5,186 nucleotides of DNA from an uncultured Bacillaceae bacterium (lineage in GTDB: Bacteria; Bacillota; Bacilli; Bacillales; Alkalibacillaceae): assembly GCA_937958375.1 (NCBI GenBank), contig CALGNY010000253.1, positions 1-5,186 on the forward strand, written 5' to 3'. Both the position numbers and the translations under genes were made by a program. Under the pieces are notes generated by a model. The model had not been told where the DNA came from, did not search any database, and saw only the letters and a list, made by a program, of their open reading frames with translations. Numbering within the stretch: position 1 is the first letter of the stretch; each line of letters starts with the position of its first letter. This document shows positions 1 to 5,186 of the stretch, one piece after another.

Positions 1-13
1 TTTTGCGTGTAAT

Positions 14-52
14 CGGCCATAGAAGCCTTCTATCACCGGTTATGCGTAGCCG
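14..52. repeat. Two adjacent small palindromes upstream of the GNAT gene
   Basis: A 15-base perfect palindrome, ATAGAAGCCTTCTAT, lies at 19-33 (7-base arms around one central C). After a two-base mismatch on each side, a further CGG/CCG pair (14-16 with 36-38) extends it. Next to it, 37-52 can fold into a 6-bp stem (one G-T pair) closed by a TGCG loop. No T-run follows, so this is not an ordinary intrinsic terminator. It could be an operator, the remains of a degenerate intergenic repeat or chance. Positions 1-142 otherwise show no gene and no convincing promoter, although TATG/CATA words recur irregularly between 18 and 97. Confidence 0.35.
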
Positions 53-205
53 ATTTATGTCTTATTCGGGCATAGTAGGCTAGAGGCATTTACATAACCA
101 CCCGTACACGCCGATCTAAAAGCAAATTTTTTTATAGACAATTTGAGAAGATTTGTGGCAAGATATGAGGGAAATCACAGAAGATTAACGGGATTTTACG
201 AGGTA

Positions 206-211
206 GGGAGG
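206..211 (+). promoter_or_regulatory. Ribosome binding site deciding the GNAT gene start
   Basis: GGGAGG, inside a purine-rich run at 201-211, ends 9 bases before the GTG at 221. This favours GTG 221 over the in-frame TTG at 143, which has no Shine-Dalgarno sequence in front of it. Confidence 0.7.
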
Positions 212-220
212 CAGCCAGTT

Positions 221-1093
221 GTGATTAATACAATCCAATTCAGAGAACTTGGACTCAGTGATCGAACTAAACTTGAACAAATGCAAACAGATATTGAAGA
301 TGATTATGTCGTACGGATTTTCGACCGGTTGATTGAACACAAGGAGCATATGGTATATGGCTTGTTTGTGGATGGTCAGCTAGCATCAGTTGGTGGCTAC
401 ACGATTTTCGCCGAACAATACGCGATGCTTGGAAGACTGCGGACGGACGTAAGATTTCGCGGTGAAGGTCTTGCGACGAAACTTCTTGAACAAGTCATGG
501 ATGAAATAAAAAAGCTTGATGACATCAATTGGATTGGCGGCAATACACAGCGCCACAACTATTCTGGAATGAAGGTACTAAATAAGTTGGGGCTTCCTGA
601 ATTGATTTCGCTTCACGCTTCAACACTAATCGAGCCTGAAAAATTGGACACTGAATCCGGTGAATTGTGGACGGAAGTGACTGAGTTGGATGAGAAGAAA
701 AAGTGGTTGGAACCGATCGCAAATGACCCGACCATCATTTTTCCATATGAAAGTTATTATCCATTTCCGGCTAGTCCAACGTTATTCAAAGAAAATGAGT
801 TGACCGATTGGTTACTGTTTAAAAATTCGGCTGAAGACCGTTTTGTCATCGTGAAAGAAGATCAGAAAAAATACAAATATGCACAAACCATCTATTTATG
901 GGATGATCTTTGGGAACAACCTGGTTTATTAAAAACGATCATGCATGCTCGGAATCGCCTTGCCCAACAGAGTGAGGATGAAATGTATGTCCGGTTTGAT
1001 TTGACCGACGAATCGAGAGCAAAAGTTCCGGATGAAGACGCATTTACGTTTCAGGATCCATGGGTGTTGCATGGTAGATGGATTAAGGAATAA
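221..1093 (+). CDS. GNAT-family N-acetyltransferase, substrate unknown
   Basis: A 290-residue cytoplasmic protein with an N-terminal GNAT (acetyl-CoA dependent acyltransferase) domain at about residues 1-135. The acetyl-CoA pyrophosphate-binding motif A is visible as VRFRGEGLATKLL (residues 77-89, an R-x-x-G-x-G/A pattern). It is preceded by the beta strand AMLGRLRTDV and followed by the motif-B-like N113-Y114-S115 and KLGL (122-125). Residues about 140-290 form a second, Trp- and Tyr-rich domain that I do not recognise. It probably shapes the acceptor site, and nothing in the sequence names the acceptor. The GTG start at 221 is chosen for its GGGAGG site; starting at TTG 143 would add a 26-residue basic extension that does not look like GNAT sequence. 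The gene stands alone and converges on rnr. No clear promoter was found, and no terminator directly follows the stop, so transcripts probably run into the repeat array. Confidence is high for the fold and low for any specific function. Confidence 0.85.
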   Translation: MINTIQFRELGLSDRTKLEQMQTDIEDDYVVRIFDRLIEHKEHMVYGLFVDGQLASVGGYTIFAEQYAMLGRLRTDVRFRGEGLATKLLEQVMDEIKKLDDINWIGGNTQRHNYSGMKVLNKLGLPELISLHASTLIEPEKLDTESGELWTEVTELDEKKKWLEPIANDPTIIFPYESYYPFPASPTLFKENELTDWLLFKNSAEDRFVIVKEDQKKYKYAQTIYLWDDLWEQPGLLKTIMHARNRLAQQSEDEMYVRFDLTDESRAKVPDEDAFTFQDPWVLHGRWIKE

Positions 1094-1134
1094 ACTTTGG
1101 CATGATGACGCGTTTTCTGCTGGGTTCGGTCGTG

Positions 1135-1550
1135 GAAGGAAACCCTATCGGAGGGTAAGTGCTGCGGTTTCGGTGATACGCCATATGAGAAACGATATCA
1201 AAGAGGGTAGCCTTTGAAATGGGTGAGCCAGCCTTCGTGAGAAGCACTATCAAAGAGGATAGCGTTCGAAAAGGGTGAGCTACCCCTCGTGAGAAGCACT
1301 ATCAAAGAGGATAGCACCGAAATAAGTGAGCCAGCCTCCAATAGAAGCGATCTCAGGAAGGATAGGGGACAAAATCTGCAGGCTACCCTACAATAGAACC
1401 TCTCTCAAAAAGGGTAGCAAACGAGATTAATGAGTTACCCTCCGATAAAAGCTCTCTCAGAAAGGATACAACCAAAATTAACGAGCTACCCTCCGATAGA
1501 AGCACTCTCAAAAGGGATAGCACCCAAAATTAGGCCACTACCCTTCCTGA
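1135..1550. repeat. Degenerate tandem array, eight units of 51-52 bp
   Basis: The convergent gap between the GNAT and rnr stops holds a regular array. A core of the form AGGRTAGC begins at 1152, 1204, 1256, 1308, 1359, 1411, 1463 and 1514, so the steps are always 51 or 52. Between these cores lies an inverted counterpart, GCTACCCT or a close variant (GCCAGCCT, GTTACCCT, ACTACCCT), at 1227, 1279, 1330, 1382, 1434, 1485 and 1537, with the same period. The first unit is the most diverged. The second and third full units share a 29-base identical stretch (1235-1263 and 1287-1315). The last three resemble each other more, with CCTCCGATA-type junctions. Forward and inverted cores can pair, for example AGGGTAGC 1411-1418 with GCTACCCT 1382-1389 (perfect) or with GTTACCCT 1434-1441 (one G-T pair). 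No ORF follows the repeat on either strand. Function unknown. Confidence 0.85.
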
Positions 1551-1574
1551 TAAACCAATACGCAAACAATAAAC

Positions 1575-1607
1575 GACCCTATCGTCAATCAACTTGACGA
1601 TAGGGTC
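1575..1607 (-). terminator. Intrinsic terminator of rnr, possibly bidirectional
   Basis: A perfect 14-bp stem, GACCCTATCGTCAA (1575-1588) with TTGACGATAGGGTC (1594-1607), has a 5-base loop. Read on the minus strand it begins 6 bases after the rnr stop codon and is followed by the T-rich GTTTATTGTTTG. On the plus strand it is followed by TTCTAGTTATTT, so it may also stop transcripts coming from the GNAT gene through the repeat array. It marks the end of the secG-est-rnr cluster. Confidence 0.85.
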
Positions 1608-1613
1608 TTCTAG

Positions 1614-3788
1614 TTATTTAATCTTCCGCCCGCTTCTTCGACCTTTTGGCTTAGGTTTTTCCATGCCGACGATTTCAAAGTCGACGGAGCGTTCTTCAAT
1701 GCTTGTTCCGATGACACGGACGCGAACTTCATCCCCGATCCGGAAAATCTTGCCTGTCCGTTCGCCGATCATGACTTGATGGCGGTCATCATAATGGTAA
1801 TAATCATCTGTCAAATAGCTGACATGCACAAGACCTTCAATCGTATTCGGCAACTCGACAAATAATCCGAAGTTTGTCACGGAACTTACAATCGCATCGA
1901 ATTCCTCACCAATTTTATCCGTCATAAATTCAGCTTTCTTCAGGTCATCCGTTTCCCTTTCCGCATCGACGGATCTGCGTTCGGCTGCTGATGTTTGCTT
2001 TGCGATTTCAGGTAATTTTTCTTTCCAATCTTCAACCGTCTGTTCGCTTAAATCACCATCGATTAAATACGTTCGGATCAACCGGTGGACAATCAAATCT
2101 GGGTACCGGCGAATCGGTGAGGTGAAATGGGTGTAAAAATCAGTCGCCAAGCCAAAGTGTCCGATCGATTCGGGGGAATATTTGGCTTGCTGCATGGAAC
2201 GAAGCATCAGTTTATTGACGACCATATCCTCTTTGCTGCCGGCAATATCATTCAGCACTTGTTGCAATGCTTTCGGATGAACATCGTCGCTTGTTCCTTT
2301 GATGACATGGCCAAGGTTTGCAACGAATTCGAAAAACCGCTGCAATTTCGATGCATCCGGATCTTCGTGAATACGGTGGATGAAAGGAACGTCCATCCAA
2401 TGAAAATGTTCCGCAATCGTTTCGTTTGCGGCCAACATGAATTCTTCGATTAACCGCTCGGCAACCCCGCGCTCCAATATTTTGATATCAAGCGGGTGGC
2501 CTTGGTCATCCACAACGATTCCGGCTTCTTTAAAATCAAAATCAATTGCGCCACGGTCCATTCGTTTTTTCCGTAAGATCGAGGCCAATTCTTCCATCGC
2601 TTCAAACATCGGCACAAGGCTTTCGTATTTTTCTCGAATGGTCGGATCTTCACGGCCTAATATGGAATTCACCGCAGAATAGGTCATCCGCTCGGTTGTT
2701 TTGATGACCGCCGGGAAGATTTCATGCTTGACTACCTGTCCTTTTTGGTCGATTTCCATTTCGCAGCTGAGCGTCAGGCGATCGACTTGTGGATTCAAGG
2801 AACAAATCCCGTTTGACAGACGGTGGGGGATCATCGGAATGACGCGATCGGTCAAGTAAGAACTCGTCCCGCGCTCAAACGCTTCTTGGTCAATCGGCGA
2901 CCCTTCCGTCACGTAATAAGAGACATCGGCGATATAAACACCGAGCAAATAATTCCCGTTATCGAGTTTTTCTACTCGAACTGCGTCGTCCAAGTCCTTT
3001 GCATCTGCGCCATCAATCGTGACGATTTGTTCATTGCGCAAATCACGACGACCTTCCAATTCGGATGGCTCGATTTCATCGGGTACCGAATTGGCATGCT
3101 CTAAGGTCTCCGGGTCGAACTCTGCTTTGATGCCGTGCTTATAAATGATTGACAAAATATCGATGCCCGGGTCGTTCACATGCCCGAGAATATCGACGAC
3201 TTCGCCTTCCGCACTGCGCTTTTCTTTCGGAAACTCCGTAATTTTCACAATGACTTTATGACCATCAACGGCACCTTTGTTATTGCCTTCTTGAATAAAA
3301 ATATCATTCGGGATCCGTTTGTCATCCGCAATGACAAACCCGAAACGCCCATTATCCTGGTATGTTCCAACAATCTGATCATTTTTTCGTTCCAGAATCC
3401 GAATGACCACGCCTTCTGGCCGATTTCCGTCCATAGAAGCTGTACTCACCCGTACCAACACGACGTCCCCATTCATGGCAGACATCAAATCATGGCTGTT
3501 GATATACACATCATCTTTCGCTTCATCATCGGGAATCAGAAAAGCAAACCCTTTCGCGTGCATTTGAACCGTTCCGCGGATAAGATTCATTTTTTCCGGC
3601 AAGCCGTATCGGTTTTTCCGTGTGCGAACGAGTTCACCCTCTTCTTCCAACTCATTCAACGCCTTCATCAGTTCCATCAAGTCCTCACTTGATTCCGCTG
3701 AGAAAATTTCTTGGATTTCTTCAACAGCAAGCGGGTGAGTTGCATCTTCTTGAAAATATGCCAGAAGCTGATCCTTCAATTCACTCAT
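1614..3788 (-). CDS. rnr: Ribonuclease R (RNB-family 3'-5' exoribonuclease)
   Basis: A 724-residue processive hydrolytic 3'-5' exoribonuclease that degrades structured RNA, including rRNA fragments and, in trans-translation, faulty mRNA. Domains in order: a winged-helix-like N-terminus (about 1-65), two cold-shock domains (about 69-115 and 133-186, the second with GRFGFVI), the RNB catalytic domain (about 245-575), an S1 RNA-binding domain (about 625-705, beginning EEFDAIVSSVTNFGLFVEL) and a short basic tail, KPKPKGRRSGRKIK. The metal-binding aspartates of the family are all present as D259, D265, D267 and D268 in TIDGADAKDLDDAV, and the signature HFTSPIRRYPDL is at 554-565. The tail is shorter than in the roughly 780-residue B. 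subtilis enzyme. The ATG at 3788 is chosen because AAAGAGGTGA precedes it; an in-frame TTG at 3809 would put that site inside the coding region. It lies 24 bp after est, is probably co-transcribed with it, and is followed by a terminator rather than smpB. Confidence 0.97.
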   Translation of the reverse strand: MSELKDQLLAYFQEDATHPLAVEEIQEIFSAESSEDLMELMKALNELEEEGELVRTRKNRYGLPEKMNLIRGTVQMHAKGFAFLIPDDEAKDDVYINSHDLMSAMNGDVVLVRVSTASMDGNRPEGVVIRILERKNDQIVGTYQDNGRFGFVIADDKRIPNDIFIQEGNNKGAVDGHKVIVKITEFPKEKRSAEGEVVDILGHVNDPGIDILSIIYKHGIKAEFDPETLEHANSVPDEIEPSELEGRRDLRNEQIVTIDGADAKDLDDAVRVEKLDNGNYLLGVYIADVSYYVTEGSPIDQEAFERGTSSYLTDRVIPMIPHRLSNGICSLNPQVDRLTLSCEMEIDQKGQVVKHEIFPAVIKTTERMTYSAVNSILGREDPTIREKYESLVPMFEAMEELASILRKKRMDRGAIDFDFKEAGIVVDDQGHPLDIKILERGVAERLIEEFMLAANETIAEHFHWMDVPFIHRIHEDPDASKLQRFFEFVANLGHVIKGTSDDVHPKALQQVLNDIAGSKEDMVVNKLMLRSMQQAKYSPESIGHFGLATDFYTHFTSPIRRYPDLIVHRLIRTYLIDGDLSEQTVEDWKEKLPEIAKQTSAAERRSVDAERETDDLKKAEFMTDKIGEEFDAIVSSVTNFGLFVELPNTIEGLVHVSYLTDDYYHYDDRHQVMIGERTGKIFRIGDEVRVRVIGTSIEERSVDFEIVGMEKPKPKGRRSGRKIK

Positions 3789-3795
3789 CAATTCG

Positions 3796-3805
3796 TCACC
3801 TCTTT
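3796..3805 (-). promoter_or_regulatory. Ribosome binding site of rnr
   Basis: AAAGAGGTGA on the minus strand ends 7 bases before ATG 3788. It occupies most of the 24-bp gap between est and rnr and decides the start in favour of MSELKDQLL over the upstream TTG. Confidence 0.8.
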
Positions 3806-3812
3806 GCAATCG

Positions 3813-4559
3813 TTATTTTTTCCAGTCCAATTTTTCTAGAAATTCATAGACATCTTCATGAACCTGCCCTTTGTAATCACTTAGCGTGATGACATGTGGC
3901 GCACCTTCATACCATTTGATGTCCTTCTCATCCGATTGCACATTTTCATATATATAATTTGCACTGTCCTTGTTGATTAATTCATCTTCTTCAGGTTGAA
4001 GCACAAGTGTCGGGGCATAAATCTCATCAATATGATCATGGACTTCCTTGATTAACTCGCTTAACGAATCAAACGTTTCGTCGGACTTCTCAAAGAGCGC
4101 ATCAACCTCTTTTTCGATTTCGTCCGCTTCTTTCTGTTCCAGCTGCTTATATTCCTTTGCGAACTTTTTGAATCCGACAGATAGCTCTTTGATGTTGTCA
4201 AAAAAGACGGGCGTACTTATGGGTGCGATACCTTTGACAGGTTTCTCATAACCCAGTCTCAAACTGAAAACGCCACCGAGTGAAAGACCGGCTACAGCGA
4301 TTTCGTCGTAACCTAAGTCTTTTAGATGCTGATAACCGCTCAGCACATCCTCCCACCATTGATCGGCTGTCGTACCCACCAATTTTTCTGGCGGCTCGCC
4401 ATGTCCTTCATAAATTGGTGCATGAGATGTGTAGCCTTTCTTTTCCAAAAAGCGACCGAGCATACGGACATCAGCCGAATGCCCCGTGAATCCGTGTAGT
4501 AGTAAAACGGCTCGGTCTCCTGCTTCAAACGTAAACGGTTCTGGTTTTTTGATTTGCAT
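3813..4559 (-). CDS. est: Carboxylesterase, Est30/YvaK type alpha/beta hydrolase
   Basis: A 248-residue cytoplasmic serine esterase that hydrolyses short- to medium-chain carboxylic esters; the natural substrate of the family is not established. The length matches the Geobacillus Est30/B. subtilis YvaK family. Visible features are the oxyanion-hole segment LLLHGFTG (19-26), the nucleophile elbow GLSLGG with Ser93, the acid Asp192 in EEDELINKDSA and His222 in GAPHVITL. These correspond to the Ser-Asp-His triad known for Est30. The insert between about residues 120 and 180 is a charged helical cap, rich in Lys and Glu. There is no signal peptide. The ATG at 4559 has AAGGAGG 9 bases upstream. 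The gene sits between secG and rnr as in Bacillus. A terminator after secG suggests that est-rnr expression depends on partial read-through or on an unidentified promoter in the 210-bp gap. Confidence 0.95.
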   Translation of the reverse strand: MQIKKPEPFTFEAGDRAVLLLHGFTGHSADVRMLGRFLEKKGYTSHAPIYEGHGEPPEKLVGTTADQWWEDVLSGYQHLKDLGYDEIAVAGLSLGGVFSLRLGYEKPVKGIAPISTPVFFDNIKELSVGFKKFAKEYKQLEQKEADEIEKEVDALFEKSDETFDSLSELIKEVHDHIDEIYAPTLVLQPEEDELINKDSANYIYENVQSDEKDIKWYEGAPHVITLSDYKGQVHEDVYEFLEKLDWKK

Positions 4560-4568
4560 GGATGTTTT

Positions 4569-4575
4569 CCTCCTT
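4569..4575 (-). promoter_or_regulatory. Ribosome binding site of est
   Basis: AAGGAGG on the minus strand, 9 bases before ATG 4559; a strong match to the 16S rRNA anti-Shine-Dalgarno sequence. Confidence 0.85.
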
Positions 4576-4725
4576 GTTTCCTGCCGACATAGATCTGTTA
4601 GTAAGTTTCCCTGAATGAAATTGGATTAATCATACGGAAGGGGGTGTGTTTCCTTGTGGTGACTGACGATGATGTGAGTGTGGATCTCTGGGGTGTCATC
4701 CTACTGAAAAAAATAACCTAAACGT
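4576..4725. other. Non-coding leader between the secG terminator and est
   Basis: About 150 bases without a credible ORF or RNA gene. On the minus strand a TATGAT (plus-strand 4629-4634) resembles a -10 box, but the sequence 16-18 bases upstream (CAAGGA/ACAAGG) is a poor -35. If est and rnr have their own sigma-A promoter it should lie here, but the sequence does not show one clearly. Confidence 0.4.
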
Positions 4726-4757
4726 AAAAAAACAGCAAGCCTTTACACTTACTGTTT
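4726..4757 (-). terminator. Intrinsic terminator of secG
   Basis: On the minus strand AAACAGTAAG (4757-4748) pairs with CTTGCTGTTT (4739-4730), giving a 10-bp stem with one G-T pair around an 8-base loop. The run of seven T begins inside the stem and continues to 4726. A second T-run follows about 12 bases later. The stem starts 12 bases after the secG stop codon. It is fairly A/T-rich, so read-through into est is plausible. Confidence 0.8.
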
Positions 4758-4769
4758 TACGGACATTTA

Positions 4770-5003
4770 TTAAGATACAATGTAGCCTAGCAAAAATGTG
4801 ATGATCATAAACGTGATTCCTAAAATGATCGTCAAGCGGTGCAAAACACCTTCCAGACCACGAGCTTTTTGCTTCCCGAAAAGCTGTTCAGCGCCACCGG
4901 TAATCGCTCCGGATAGTCCTGCACTTTTTCCAGGTTGAAGTAAGATGGATATAATTAAAGCAATTGCATTAATGAAAAGCAATGTGACTAACACACCGTA
5001 CAT
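4770..5003 (-). CDS. secG: Preprotein translocase subunit SecG
   Basis: A 77-residue inner-membrane protein, the small auxiliary subunit of the SecYEG channel, which assists SecA-driven export of preproteins. It has the family's usual size and shape: one transmembrane segment at about residues 3-22, a conserved cytoplasmic loop (LLQPGKSAGLSG at 21-32, GGAEQLFGKQKARG at 36-49) and a second transmembrane segment at about 53-75. The start codon ATG 5003 has AGGAGG (plus-strand 5012-5017) 8 bases upstream and a sigma-A promoter at 5045-5073. It is the first gene of the minus-strand group, but a hairpin terminator follows its stop, so much of its transcript is probably monocistronic. Nothing is missing or unusual in the protein. 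Confidence 0.96.
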   Translation of the reverse strand: MYGVLVTLLFINAIALIISILLQPGKSAGLSGAITGGAEQLFGKQKARGLEGVLHRLTIILGITFMIITFLLGYIVS

Positions 5004-5011
5004 ATCTTTGA

Positions 5012-5017
5012 CCTCCT
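5012..5017 (-). promoter_or_regulatory. Ribosome binding site of secG
   Basis: AGGAGG on the minus strand, followed by TCAAAGAT and then ATG 5003, giving an 8-base spacing. Confidence 0.85.
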
Positions 5018-5044
5018 ATGCTTGCACACAAATCCATACCAATA

Positions 5045-5073
5045 ATTTTAACTAAATTTATCGGGATTTGCAA
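5045..5073 (-). promoter_or_regulatory. Sigma-A type promoter of secG
   Basis: On the minus strand a -35 box TTGCAA (5073-5068) and a -10 box TAAAAT (5050-5045) are separated by exactly 17 bases, in an A/T-rich context. This predicts a transcript start near 5038 and a leader of about 35 bases to ATG 5003. Confidence 0.65.
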
Positions 5074-5127
5074 GACTTTTTGGAGGACAAGATGTGGAGG
5101 TGGGAATTTTTCGAGATGTCTGGACGT

Positions 5128-5186
5128 TATATGTGACGTTGGCGGTGATATATGCGCCTATTGTAAGGACTTATGCGACCTTGGCC
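5128..5186. repeat. Start of a 21-bp phased degenerate repeat, cut by the window edge
   Basis: ATG words within TATATGTGAC, TATATGCGCC and TTATGCGACC begin at 5131, 5152 and 5173, exactly 21 bases apart. The segments between them share partial similarity (GTTGGCGG, CTTGGCC). Only about 2.8 units are visible before the window ends. The rest of 5074-5127 shows no gene, promoter or hairpin that I can support. Confidence 0.5.

Noticed and set aside
143..220. TTG start at 143, adding 26 residues to the GNAT protein
   Set aside because: No Shine-Dalgarno sequence precedes it, the extension is basic and unlike GNAT N-termini, and GTG 221 has a well-spaced GGGAGG.
1142..1156. ACCCT-ATCGG-AGGGT hairpin as terminator of the GNAT gene
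   Set aside because: The stem is only 5 bp and no T-run follows. It is better explained as part of the first, diverged unit of the repeat array.
1032..1217. 61-residue plus-strand frame overlapping the GNAT 3' end and the repeat array
   Set aside because: It overlaps the GNAT gene out of frame, runs into the repeats and shows no recognisable protein features.
1135..1550. CRISPR array
   Set aside because: Units do not split into a constant repeat and unrelated spacers. Similarity and drift are spread along the whole 52-bp unit, and no cas gene is present.
3180..3692. 170-residue open frame on the plus strand inside rnr
   Set aside because: It is antisense to an intact, fully recognisable RNase R gene, with no ribosome binding site or family resemblance. 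The same holds for the other plus-strand frames within rnr and est.
3789..3809. TTG start for rnr at 3809
   Set aside because: It begins three bases after the est stop codon, and the true ribosome binding site would lie inside the coding sequence. ATG 3788 is correctly spaced.
4629..4657. Promoter for est based on minus-strand TATGAT
   Set aside because: The hexamers 16-18 bases upstream do not resemble TTGACA, so I note only the lone -10-like word and do not call a promoter.

Overview
The window looks like a low-to-moderate-GC member of the Bacillales. The intergenic style (short phased degenerate repeats), strong AGGAGG-type ribosome binding sites and the secG-est-rnr gene order fit a Planococcaceae/Sporosarcina-like or related Bacillaceae genome. 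That placement is an inference from gene content, not from a database match.

Layout, left to right. Positions 1-220 hold no clear gene. They contain two small adjacent palindromes (about 14-52) and the leader of the first gene. A GNAT-family acetyltransferase gene runs on the plus strand at 221-1093. It is followed by a 520-bp non-coding stretch dominated by a degenerate tandem array with a 51-52 bp period (about 1135-1550, eight recognisable cores). A strong hairpin terminator (1575-1607) separates this from three minus-strand genes. In transcription order these are secG (5003-4770, preprotein translocase subunit), est (4559-3813, Est30-type carboxylesterase) and rnr (3788-1614, ribonuclease R). 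The right edge (5074-5186) is non-coding and carries the start of a second repeat with a 21-bp phase.

How the genes relate. secG-est-rnr is the front part of the cluster known in Bacillus subtilis as secG-yvaK-rnr-smpB-ssrA. Here secG has a good sigma-A promoter (TTGCAA-17-TAAAAT) and is followed by its own intrinsic terminator. est and rnr are separated by only 24 bp and are almost certainly co-transcribed, either by read-through from secG or from a promoter that I could not identify. After rnr a terminator follows at once, and the usual smpB and ssrA (trans-translation) genes do not follow. A convergent GNAT gene and the repeat array take their place.

The protein-coding genes are ordinary, intact members of well-known families. 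The least explained part is the 52-bp array. It is built from forward AGGRTAGC-type and inverted GCTACCCT-type half-sites alternating about every 26 bp, so neighbouring half-sites can pair into small stems in either direction.
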